Assembly: GCF_000001735.4 (NCBI RefSeq)
Contig: NC_003074.8
Span: 22,079,261 to 22,143,260, forward strand
Origin: Arabidopsis thaliana
Lineage: Eukaryota > Streptophyta > Magnoliopsida > Brassicales > Brassicaceae
Length of the DNA stretch: 64,000 bases
Direction: 5' to 3'
The notes under the pieces are model-generated. The model saw only the letters and a program-made list of their open reading frames with translations. It did no database searches and was not told the origin of the DNA. The position numbers and the translations under genes are program-made. Positions 1 through 15,336 of this stretch are shown here, piece after piece (the stretch's first letter is position 1; every line of letters begins with the position of its first letter).

Positions 1-20
1 CGGCCAGTGAAAGTGTAAAA

Positions 21-3000
21 TCAGACACTTGAAAGGCTAGTCCATTTGCCTACTTCGTAAGGATCCGCATAGTAATATAGCTTGATCCTGTTTGCTAAAG
101 ACAGTCCTGCAGCAAAAGGAGAAGCCCGGCTGCTCAAATCAACAGCCTCTGCGGGCTCATCTGTAAAAGCTGCTACATCTCCTAGCAGTTTAAACGATAC
201 TCTCTGTGCTTGTATCTGTTTAGGGAAGTCAAAATACAACTTTGTTCCATCTCTCGCCTCAGGCAATCTGTATTCCGCGATTGTCACCATTTTGTATTGC
301 TCCTGTAGATTAACATTTTTCAGATCAACATGAAAAAGTTATTACAACATTTTGGTTTCTGAGGATATATAATAAACCGGGAGGAGGAGAGATAGATACC
401 TGTAGAACAGATACTTGTATATACAAGATGGCCGGAGAGACGTGTCTATCTTCCATTATGACACTCGTCGGGTCCCAAATGTCAACTACATCTGAAGAAG
501 GCGAGTGGGTTACACGAGGCTTTATCGCACTAAAAGCATCTAAACGGAATCCAGCAGCTAAAGGTGAAGCAGGTTGCAGATAAAGTTCCAAGACTAGATC
601 ATTCTCCATTGGTCTCTCAGTCTCTAATGGTATCTGGAAGGTGAAAAAAACAAATATTAGTGACAATAAACGAAATACCACAGAAAAAGGTGAAAAGGAA
701 CGAGCAGTTCTCTAAGGCACTAACCAGGAATCTATTCAAACGTGGGGCTCTGTCCAGCCAGTTTCTTACGCTCATGCTCTCAACACTTTGTAGCGTTTTA
801 TCCCTCACGGTGTTTCCAGTGACCAAGATGTGTTTTGCATGAATACATGGATCATTCTCAATGGTTGCTCCAAAAGAGGCACGTCGAGGAATTGGAGCAA
901 ATGGGTTCTCATCCAAAGATAAGAGATTGATGTTTTTGTCCAAACTAACTGAGCTACTAGATCCAAGCCTAGGAAGACGCAGTGTTATCCATATAATGCG
1001 GCAACGGACAGGATTCTTGAAAGCAAATTTTATATGCCTAGGTGCTCTACCAGACTTTTCTGAACCAGAAAGCTCAGGCGAAGATCTAATAAAGGACTGT
1101 ACATCCCACTTTCCCATCAAAGTCCGTGCTTCCTTGTTTATGTCGCTGCTCGCCCAAATTTGGACCTGCAATGAAGATACATAAAATGTTGAAATGAGTG
1201 GCAGCATTATCACGTAAGTAATGGCATGGGTTAACAAGAATTCAACTGAAGATAGAAAAGTCAAACTTACGGTAGGAGCATCAGCATCAGAGTAACCACA
1301 TGGACTAACGAGTAGAATCACACTGCTGACATCTGAAAGGGTGTTGAGAACAATGGCGGCTTCAACAGAGTCTGCAGACGGAGGAGCTTTCCAGTAGGCA
1401 TTACTTGAAGCAAGATTCAGAGGGGTGAGCAATGAGAAAAATGGTGCTGAATCAGTCGCAGTTTCGACCTAAATTGCATTATGCAAACATCCAAAAGAGA
1501 GAAAGGAGGATTAGGTATTACATAACAGCTCTTTCCAAAGACAATGAAGTGATCATAGTAATTTTAAAACACATAAGAAGCATATTACCTTATGTAAGAA
1601 GCTTGCAAATGGGAACTCAGAAAGCGACTCCTCTTTACCCAAAATTTGACGAAGGAAATTGAAGTCTTCTCGATTAGGAGAAGGTTGACCTCTAACAGCA
1701 AGGTGATTTGTAATGTTAGATCCAAATACCTCATTCAAAGCTTCCCGACCAGCATTATCAACACGGCCACTTCTTCGCAAGCTGACCATGACCCTTACAT
1801 AATCTACAATCAGGGCTTCAAGCACTATCGAGCTGCAGCATTTTTTACAAATGTAATGATCTGAACCTATCGAAGTAGCAGAGACATCTGCAAGACTTCC
1901 ACCTCCATTCGCAGTGTCCCTGGAGTAGGATTTTGAAAGCAGAAGAGCTCCTTTTCCAGCACAACAAAACTTGCAAGCTTTTTTCATACATTGGAAGCAC
2001 AAGAACACTGAGCCCGACTCTCCTCTTGAACTCTTGGTAGAAGATCCAACTGGACTTTTATTGACCTCGGCTCGGACTTGACACATTCCGCCATCACAAC
2101 CCTCACCAATTCTGGTTATGTTCCAGAAATCTATCACATTATTTTCCAGCTTCTCTAGACCAATAGAAGCTATAATTTTATCTTCAAGAGAAGCCTGGCC
2201 CATAACTGCAAGTGCATTTGCTATTTTGCATAATCTTCCAATATATAACTCGTCGTATGAAGAGTTTGGATTAATGGTAGCTGGATCAATTCCAATCGAT
2301 AACAGTGCCCTATCTCTTTCTGCTGCAGAAATATTGAGACGTAGACGTTCAATTTCAAGCTTCATAGCTTCTACAAACTCAAGCTTCTTTGCCTGTATTA
2401 TGCCAGACATGCAGAAATTAAATTTACCATAGAAAATGGAATTTTACGAAGAAAGATAACATATGAGAAGAATAGTTAAACCAATGAAAGATTCATACAA
2501 TCAGAACTACAGTTTGTGGCAACTGGAAAGACGTAATTGCATCTCACCATGTTTGGACCCGCAAGGGACTTTAGGCAATTTAAGTACAGATGAGCACCAC
2601 TGTCCTTGGGCCTTTTATTTTGTGGGACAGACCCGTCAGGAACAGTGTCAGAGCCGCGATATTCAACAACTGCTTCGTCTAAGAAATCAAGCATGTCATT
2701 GCCTCCACTTGCAATACATTCCACCACTGGTTGTGGGAAGGGGTCAGAAGAAGAGTCCTCTCCTGTCAAAAGGTCAAGCAGATTACTGGGAAAGGGATCC
2801 TTCTGTTGTACTGGTGTGGAAACAGTTTCAGCCTGTAAAGATGTTGTTGCAGCAAACGGATTCAAGTCAGAACAAGATGAAAAAGGACTTCCATCTTCAT
2901 CTGGTTTCCTTGCAAGTTCAGCTAATCTTCCTCCAGTACGTTCACAAGTAAACATTCCTTTCCATGGAAGAGAAATTCCAAGGACTTCTATCTGCGGCAT

Positions 3001-6000
3001 AGACACAATGCAGAAAAAGTGTTTGTTTTTTCTTCTTTTGATGATAGCTAATCATAAACTTTAACGAGTTCAGAGCATGATGAAGCTAATAGATATTCAT
3101 CAATTCATAGTTTGGAAACTAGTAAGTACCTGACCAAGAGTCATAGGAATTCTAACAGCACCAGCTGGATAAAATGTAACAGCAACTACACGGGTTAAGA
3201 AATCCAACTGTCCTTCTAGTTCTTCAAAATCATATAGCAGTGAAAGACTTGACGTATCTTTTTCATGAAGACGTGCACCAGCTCCAGTAACAGCCATATC
3301 CTCAGAACTAATTGGCCCTGGTAAGGGTACCAGAAGATTTGTACCATTTGCACAGCGTGGTATTGAAGCACCCTGTCCAGAAAACATAATTACAGGTAAT
3401 CGGTAATCCAGTTGAACTAACTTGCATGTAAGTCTACAGATCTCCTACAAACAATAAAACAGAAGGGACAAGACCTAAAAGAGAGTCAACCTCAACAACT
3501 AATTTAAGGTCCTCTATGTGGCGTCCAGTTCTCACGTCCACAGTGGATGGACATGTCAAATCATCCGCACCGTGTGATATGGTCAGTAGAAGTTGACATA
3601 CATGGCAAGGCTCACTGAGATAGATAAATAATTCAACAATATCTGCAGCTTGTGGACATAGCTGCAAAAGTAACAAAAAGCATGGAATTTTTTTAGCTCA
3701 AGTATTCAAGTAATGAGAACTAAGAGGTAATCTTATATCTAAGTTGAGGTACCCAAGTTATGTCCTTCCTCTTGATACTCAGCAGACTGGACCCATCATT
3801 GGAACTTTCGGACATGTTAGGTACAGGTTTCAGAAAGAAACCAGATGGTCGAGAAAGTACCTGACATGAATATTTTTGCAGTGAGAAGTAGACAGAGAAT
3901 ATAGAAAGCAACAAATAGTAGAGTCTACAAATCAACGAATCTGTTATGCTCTTAGGAATTATATATCTACACACAATAAACAAAGTGTATCGGTCCAATA
4001 TGAAACAAAATCTACATACACGCAAAAAAACGTGATTCATACTTTAGAGCAGTTAATATACATGGAAAAAAGGAGAGCTGAGAGCTGGGAATTTTTTACT
4101 GGAATCGTGTCAATGTGCTTACATGTAAAGGCTGGACAGGAATTGATGGAAGATGCTTGAAAAGCCTCATTCCCAGAAACATCTCGAGCTGTTTTTGCCG
4201 TGAACTATCAACCATAGCATTTTTATATCTTCTCTGTAGTGTAATCTTCATGTTTTTCTGTGCTGCAGAAAACTGTTTAAATGCTCCTGATTCTTCACTG
4301 AAGATGTTGAGAATTTGGCTGTGCATAGCTTTCGAGCCAGTATAGAGGGTTGCATGGATATCACCTTGTTGCAGAAAAAGATCGGCAAGTTCTGACACAG
4401 GAGATAAGATAGTTGATCTCTTAAATTCCTCAAACCTCATGTCAAGTCTCTTCCATGGTTTATCAGGACATGGATGACTCCATGTTGTTGTCTTTGTATT
4501 GTGATCTATATAATATGATTTTCCAGTTACGGCATCAGCTCTTTTTTCCCATCCCGGTGGAAGGGGAGCGTTATATCCCCCCTGATTATTAACAGAATTA
4601 TGACCATATCCAAGATCAGTATCAAGTGATATTCCCAGCCTTCTACATTGCTCTACAAACACTTGAAGACCACCAAAGAAACTAGCCGCATTTGTTCGAT
4701 CCAAGGAATCAGCGCAGTTAAAACGTATCACCCCATTTTGATGTGATCTCAAACAGAAGGCACCTTCAATGTCATCAATACAGATTACCTCACCTCTGCA
4801 ATCTTTCAGTCTTTGACGTGAAGGCAAATAGTCACCTTCAGAAATTCCTATTGCCATAGTGGGAGATTTTAGATACATCCACAATCCTTCAATAGTTTGC
4901 TGTTCCCCTTTTAGTTTCACGCTGGCATGCCAATCATAATTTATCAGGTGAACACGAGTATAAGGAAGCTTTCCACTGGATTTGATAAAGTTCATCGATT
5001 CTTCAAAATGTTGTACTAAGATACATTCTGATTTCCCTTCTCCACTTCTTAGTAAATTAACGCACACAATAGGAACAAAAGCCTTTTTCTTCTGGTTTTC
5101 TCCAACAGGTGCATCTAGATTCCTAGTATCATATCGCTTGCTTAACCTTTGGTAATACTCTGTACTGCCTTTATAAGGATCCCTATCTGCCACATAAATT
5201 TCTGCTTCTGCCGCAGTCATCTTTAATTCTGCACCCCACCATATTGGTATGGTGCCACGTCGCCAAATGTACGAGTTGAAAGCAATGCTTTGACCATTTC
5301 TTTTAGGTATCCATACAAGCTGCTCACACTCAACTTCGTTACCTGCACTACACATATACTTCTAAATTAGGCCCTAGTCAATCCAGAGCCACACTTTTTA
5401 AGAGAACAACAAAGAAATTAAGAGAGAGGAGCATTTTAGGGGGGCATGTCACCTGTGCCAGAACATGAATTAATGCCCCTAGCTAGGTAACGAGTCCCTG
5501 GATGCAGTCTGCTACGACGGGCCATTAGAGCAACAATCCCTTCTAGCTGGCCTGAGCTCCCAAAAGGTCGATATTCTGCAAACCCCTATAATTAACATCA
5601 AATAAGAAGATGATGTCATATCAATTTATATGCTTTTGAATCTTCACACAAAACCGAAATCGGATAGGTAGATCAACCTTCATCAATTCATTAATGGAGG
5701 ACGAACCTGCAGAAGAATGACACAGTGTTCAGGTAGCCCAATATTCTTAAAAGGCACGGACAACCATCTATTCCAAACAAATTCATCATCAGGGCTTTGA
5801 AGTGGCATACGGCTTGGGAAGGGCCGAGTGATGTCTCTAGTATCACAGAAATAGTGCTTCCCGTCGATGTCAAGCTCAGTCAACTCCTGAATATTCTTGG
5901 TTTCACCTTTCCCTTGAGGCTGTGGATTGTAGAGTGGTATTTTGACCCATTGACTCTCAGCCACTGTATATACACATCCACCACCAGGCAAATCTGGAAT

Positions 6001-6414
6001 ACTTGGATTTAGCCTGGTCGCAACTAAAAGCATCCCAAAGCTCCCCAAGACAGCATAACCGAGTATTGCCCTGGCATAAACAGAGCTTCTAACACCTCCT
6101 CTTGATCCATTCGTAATATAATCTAAGGCTTCACGCTCTGACTTAAAATTATCAAGGCCAGGCTTCCCATTGTACCGCAGGATACCAGTCGTAGGATCGA
6201 TATAGATAACTTGAGTATCAGCCTTAGATAACAAACTTGCAATGACATAGACTTCACCAGTGTCTAAGGTGACAACAACTACAGATGTCTTTTTTGAACC
6301 ACCTACACCAAGAAGATAAGAAAATTAGCCAACCAAATGATGAAAACAGCTAGAGTGAAAAAAAAAAACACTTGAATCTTCAAAAAGAAACTAACCTGGT
6401 GGATGCAGATCCAT
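21..6414 (-). CDS. SAC9: SAC9, SAC-domain phosphoinositide phosphatase with WW domain
   Basis: Thirteen coding exons: 6396-6414, 5707-6302, 5453-5585, 4123-5342, 3753-3860, 3491-3661, 3130-3372, 2548-2991, 1589-2392, 1271-1468, 725-1165, 400-633, 21-302. They join in frame to a 1630-aa protein, the known SAC9 length. The start is the ATG of MDLHPPGG at 6414, in a 19-nt coding exon. The SAC domain fills the N-terminal third; its CX5R(T) phosphatase motif CADSLDRT has Cys459 and Arg465. A WW domain follows at about 508-541 (Trp514 and Trp537) inside the SAC region. The long C-terminal half has a Cys-rich stretch (exon 9) but no domain I recognise. The family removes phosphate from phosphoinositides, and SAC9 is linked to PI(4,5)P2 levels and stress signalling. 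The leader appears to have its own intron (about 6492-6847). The stop is at 21-23, so the CDS is complete. Confidence 0.97.
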
Positions 6415-7645
6415 CTGAGCTCAGGACCAAGCGGACCAGGTGCCCTCTTTGACAGCTTCAGGGACCAAGATATCAATGTGGAACCAAAAATCTAGCAAAA
6501 AGTCAACGAAATAAGGAACTTCCATCAGAGAAATAAAAAGCAATGGAATCCAAAAAATGTAGCATAGTTAGTTCTATACTTAAAACGATTCATCAACGCC
6601 AATTAAAATCAAAACAGAGAGATCATCTTCCTAACAATAATCTCCGATATAACTGAGACAAAAGATCAGAATTTTCTCACAAATTTCGATAGAAGTAATA
6701 AAAAAAACGAGTACCAGAGATCTGAGACTTTTTCCGAGAATAGCAAAATTAAAGACGCAAATCGATAATTCAAATTCCGAGAAAGCAGAAAGATAAATTC
6801 TTCAGAGAACCCGAATCGAATCATAAGTCATAAGAGAAGGAACTCACCTTGAAGTTGTAGAGATGATCAGATGCAAAATTTACCAAGTCGTTCGTAGACG
6901 AACAAACGAAGAGGAAGAAGAGTAAATCTGCTGTTACCCAACACACAGTACAAAAACAATCATAGTACGACACGTGTGAATCTGTTTAATTGATTTATGA
7001 AAAAAGAGAAGAAATTATTGATAACTTGAAAATTGGTCCAATTAGTTTTAAAATGTAACGAATAGACCCAATCAAAAGAAAAGACAAAATAAAGTATAGA
7101 GATGATGAATTAACGGCTTTGGACAAGCCACACGATTCGCTTTGCTTATCTTGCTCCACCCAATCCAAATTGAGACACAATCTCTATCGAATCCACGCGC
7201 CTCTATCTTTTTTCAATCGAGTCGCCATTAACATATTTCATCAAGCTCAGTCCACTCTTCTCATGAAACTTCATCATCATCGACCTTGACCCTGATAGGT
7301 TATTAAAGTTACTGCATTTGATCTCTCTTTGAACTGCTTCTGTTGTTCAAGGTTCCAAACATGCTCAGACTCAGTAATTGAATAATGGGTATTCTTGTTG
7401 CAGGTTTCAGACGACACCCATTATTGTAAATCTGCTGCTGGAGTCTTTTTTGTCTGAATCTTCTTCTTGTTGAGACACTGTTTCTTCTTGGTCTGTGATT
7501 TTTGTTTTGTTCTCATTAGGACGTTCTTTATTCCGGTTCAGATTTACTGGATCGTCATTTTCTCTTTGAAATTGTATTTTTTTGTTCCTTTTCTGGTATG
7601 TTGTGAAAGCTATGAGATTGCTGTAAGAATCCAAGACTGACCAAC
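6415..7645. promoter_or_regulatory. Shared divergent promoter and leaders of SAC9 and the rhodanese-like gene
   Basis: SAC9 reads left and the rhodanese-like gene reads right from this interval. The part 6415 to about 6950 is probably SAC9 leader with one intron: donor at 6847 after AACTTCAAG on the minus strand, acceptor near 6492. A palindromic G-box, ACACGTGT, lies at 6970-6977 between the two likely start regions. The right part has C/T-rich and G/T-rich sequence typical of a plant leader, with a possible leader intron ending in TTGTTGCAG near 7404. Transcription starts cannot be read from sequence alone. Confidence 0.5.
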
Positions 7646-10600
7646 ATGTTTCCCCTGTGCTCGGCCACAAGCTGCCGTTACCATTCTCAGGTTAGATTTT
7701 CTTTATAGAAGTGAAAGTAAATAAGCTAACTGGTAGCAAATTTATTGAAGTCATCCAATTTGAGCTATGGGTGTTACGCTTTGTTAGTGCTTTGGGTTTT
7801 TGGATTCATTTTCATAGATAAGTAAGTACCTCATAACGGGTTTGTTTCTGCAGATTTTATTTCCTGGCAATTGGCGAGGCTGTTCTTCCTTCAGGAGAGA
7901 GTTGATTCACAGATACAGTTCAGGTGACAATGCCTTCTTTGGTATCTCTAATGGAACACGCCTGCAGAAGAGTTTCGTACCTCAAGCCACTGGGAGTTTC
8001 TTGACCGGTACTATCGAAAAAACAGAACAACCAGTATCAACATTCGGAAGTTTGTGCCAGAATGAGTTGGACAGAATAAACTACATGGTTTATAACATGA
8101 GTGAAGCTTTTGTAGCGAGTGATGAGGGACTGACATATGTAGAAAATGGAGAAGATGTGTTCCCTGTTGAAGCTGTTGCAGCAGATGTTTCTCCTGTTGA
8201 AGCTGTTGTACCAGATGTTTCCCCCATTGAATGCCTTTCTGCTGAGACTTTAACCGATAAGACCAGTAGCCTTATAGACTCTGTTGAATCGGGAACCAAT
8301 GCGACTGTTAAAATATCTCCGGATAGTTCAGTCTCACTTCCTGATGCGAAAGCTAGCTTTGATGACTTTTCTTCTGGGCTCAAGCAGTCCTTCAGCTCTT
8401 CACTTCCTGATGCGAAAGCTAGCGTTGATGACTTTTCTTCTGGGGTCAAGGAGTCCTTCAGCTCTTCACTTAACCAAGGAGAAAATGCTGTAAAGAACAC
8501 TTTGGAGTCCTTCTCCTCGTCTGTGACATCCATTACAAAGAATGCTTCTGAAGTTGTAGATAGTGCAGTTAACAGAGCGTTTTCTACGCTAGACCAAACG
8601 GGAGATGTAGCTGGAGACAAGTTTTCGAGTTTTTCTACTGGCTTGAAGGAAGCTTCAAACAGAGCAGCTGTTATTGCCATTGATCTGCTGAGGCAATCAG
8701 TTAGTCTTGGAGAGAGATCTGTAACAAATGGAGTTTCTTTTGTTGTGTACTCTTATGGATCAGCAAAAGAATTACTTCCTCCAGATGTAAAGAGTGCCCT
8801 TAACTCGTCAGAAGATGTTGCTCTAAAAGTATTGAGTCCCGTGGGAGCTGTATTGCAGCAGGTGCTTTGTCTTATATACTGAAGGTTCATTCATATTTTC
8901 GTAGAAGAAAATTAATTCTTTATGGACTACAGTTGCTAACAGTATCATGATGAACAGGTATCTGTTGCCATTGGAGGTTTGGAGAGAAATATCGGTTTGG
9001 ATCCAGATGACCCAATCCTTCACCTTTTTCTCTTCGTAGGCACCACAGGAACCTTTTGGTACACGGCTTTTCTTACCCTAGAAGGATATTAAACTTGCTT
9101 TTCTTGAGAGGACAATGTAGTATAGAAGAATTTATATTTTCCACCAGATATTTGCAGGGTTCTATATCGGGTTTGGACATATGGTGGATATGCTGGAGAT
9201 TTGTCTCCCAAGTCAACTCTGGACCTTTTAAAATCAAGAGACAAGTCAGTGCTCATAGATGTCAGGCCTGAAGTAAGACGCTCTTAAGTTTCTAACAAGT
9301 TCCCATTTCATGATATATAACTTTTCAAAACCCACCACAATTTGATTATTTCTTTCACATAATGTTCATCAAGGAGTTTGGGTTGAAATAAAAATGCTCA
9401 TTTTGGCTACTGTCTTTTTGAAGGCCTTGAGAGAGAAAGATGGAATACCTGATCTGCGGAGATCAGCTCGATTTCGATATTCTAGCGTGACACTGCCTGA
9501 GGTTGGTTTTAGCATCCTCATTGTTGTTGACCACAGCGAATATAGAAACTCTACACATGTAATCTATGAACACAACGAGGTTTCAGCAATCAGTGCAACA
9601 GAAGTAGGATATCAGACTTTTCTTTATTCACATTTTTTATGGGTTCTTGTTCTTGATTCATGTTTAAGGTTGACGGTGATGTCAAACGGCTACTGAAAGG
9701 TGGAAGTGAAGTAGATGATATCTTGACAGCAGTAATCATCAAGAACTTGAAAATAGTTCAGGTGTGCTACCTTCATGCTTCTTTTGTAACTTACTATGGT
9801 TTTGTGGCTCGAGCTGTTTCAGTTTCTAAGTATGCTGACATCTCATAATTTTGCTTACTCTCCCACTAATAGGACAGGTCCAAGGTTGTTGTTATGGATG
9901 CTGATGGAACTCGTTCAAAGGGTATTGCAAGAGCCCTGAGAAAAGTTGGGATTAAGGCAAGTCATTCAGGCATAATTCACTTTGAACACAATAAGTTACC
10001 TTTAAACATTTTCGAATAAGCTCTTCTTTGGTTGCCTATGATGTGACAGAGGCCATACTTGATGCAAGGTGGGTATAGATCATGGGTACAGGAAGGTCTT
10101 CGTGTGAAAGAGCCAAAACCTGAGACAACACTTACCATCCTCAACGAGGTAATACCATATGAATACAAATATGTTTGGACTGTTTCTTCAGCTAGATGAA
10201 ATTGAAACTGCTCTCAAATCTTTTCATCAGTAAGTTAAACATATCTTAAATGCTTTTCAGGAAGCTGAGGCGATTTTTGAGGACATAAATCCCTCTCCAT
10301 TGCAACTATTTGGAGTTGGTGTGGTATGCTTCTAGTTCTATTTTTCTATTTCCGTTTAATAATAATCCCATCCTGACTAATATAAGAAGATATATGCAGG
10401 GTTTTTTCGCAGCATTGTATGCTTTGTCTGGTGCGTTTAATTCTTTCTCATTTCCCCTTTAGAATATCTCATATTCTCCACAACACACAAGCTCCTCACA
10501 TCCACGTTTTGCACTAACATGATTGCTCTATCTCTCGCAGAGTGGGAGAAAACACTGCAACTCATAGCTGTCATCGGCCTTAGTCTGGTATATACTAGCC

Positions 10601-11064
10601 TTTCCAGTTTCTAAGTTTTGTCAAATTATAGTTGCTTTGTTTTGTTTTTCAAGTTTCAAACATTATGCAGACTATATACCTACGACTTTCTTCATATGAT
10701 GACTCCGAAGACTTCAAACAAGACGTCAGGTATAAAAGCGCCATCATTAGACCCTTTTTCCATAGCAAAAACTCAGCGAAACCTCTGTTCTGTCTTAACA
10801 AAGATTGTTTCATCTTCTTCTTCAAGGCTGTTGCTTGCACCTGTGAAACTCGGAGCTCAGGCTTTCTCGTGGGCTGCAGGAAAACTAGAAACAAATGGTG
10901 TTGGCCTCCCAACTTCGCCTTCTTCTTCAGATGTTCGAAGCCGGGTTTTGCAAGCTGCTGCTAAGCATGAATCGAAACCCTCTGATGAAACTTCTGAAAG
11001 TCTCCAAGATGCATCATCGTCACCAGAAGAAGCTTTGAACAACGTTGATGTCTCCGAAGCGTAA
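7646..11064 (+). CDS. Rhodanese-like domain protein, probably chloroplast membrane, active-site Cys missing
   Basis: Exons 7646-7690, 7854-8861, 8958-9058, 9158-9272, 9424-9501, 9669-9761, 9873-9956, 10050-10148, 10261-10323, 10400-10430, 10541-10587, 10671-10729 and 10827-11064 give 686 aa; this is At3g59780. The N-terminus (MFPLCSATSCRYHSQ) is Ser/Arg-rich and acid-poor, like a plastid transit peptide. The middle holds a tandem 22-residue repeat and two copies of a VEAVxxDVSP repeat. A rhodanese domain follows (LIDVRPE ... MDADGTRS ... GGYRSW), but the position of the catalytic Cys is Asp in MDADGTR, so sulfur transfer is unlikely. Hydrophobic stretches flank the domain (GFFAALYALS, LQLIAVIGLSL) and the tail is Ser/Glu-rich. 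The layout recalls the thylakoid proteins CaS and TROL. The intron after 9956 has a GC donor. Function is inferred only from family. Confidence 0.93.
8334..8465 (+). repeat. Tandem 66-bp coding repeat in the rhodanese-like gene
   Basis: Two adjacent 66-bp copies (8334-8399 and 8400-8465) differ at about three bases and encode SLPDAKASxDDFSSGxKxSF twice. Just upstream, a 30-bp unit coding VEAVxxDVSP is also repeated (about 8166-8230). The copies keep frame, so they lengthen a Ser-rich linker. The near identity suggests a recent duplication. Confidence 0.9.
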
Positions 11065-11375
11065 AGACTCTGAAAATTGTTTTCTATTTTTCTTATAATT
11101 GCCAAGAATTACTTTTGTTCGTCTCTTGGAACCGTTAACATCGGCAACAGAAAAAGTGTAATAAAAAAAAACTGTTTTCTTTTCGTTCGGATGCTGAGAT
11201 TTGTTTTGCAAATTTAGAACTAGCTAAATTGGGTCAAAAGTTATAGGTTACACGTAAAATTATTACAGCAATTTCTCCCCTAATAACTTTGGGCTTTAGG
11301 CCCAATAACAGAAGGCCTTAAAGTGGCATACTTAGGGTTTAGTGAAAAAGCAATCGTCATCCTTGACTCAGGGGT

Positions 11376-14980
<3,605 letters not shown>

Positions 14981-15336
14981 AAAGGACCATATCTTTGATC
15001 CTTGTTCTGTTTTTTTCTTTTCCTTCTCTGCTTTTCTTTGAATAATTTCCCTTTTCATTTCCTTTAATTTTTTCATCTCTCAGAAATTTTGTTGTGCTAA
15101 GATTTTCTGCTAGATTCCCTTTTGATGTTGTCAAATTTCATTTTTAAGCAAATAAACTGAAAAACCATGATTCTGTGGGCATCATTGCGACTTTCAATCC
15201 AACAAATATTAATACATGAGCTATTGTCAAAAATATAACATTGCAACAAGGAAGAAAGCAATCATATCCTACTTTGAGTATTTTGATTGAAGACAATCTT
15301 ACTCTTTGTAATAGTTCATTTGCAGTTTTGCTTTTG
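14981..15336. other. Convergent 3' region between MPK10 and the Ser/Lys-rich gene
   Basis: The two genes end toward each other here. The sequence is T-rich after MPK10 (15001-15100), consistent with 3' untranslated sequence and polyadenylation signals. No further gene is seen. Confidence 0.5.
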
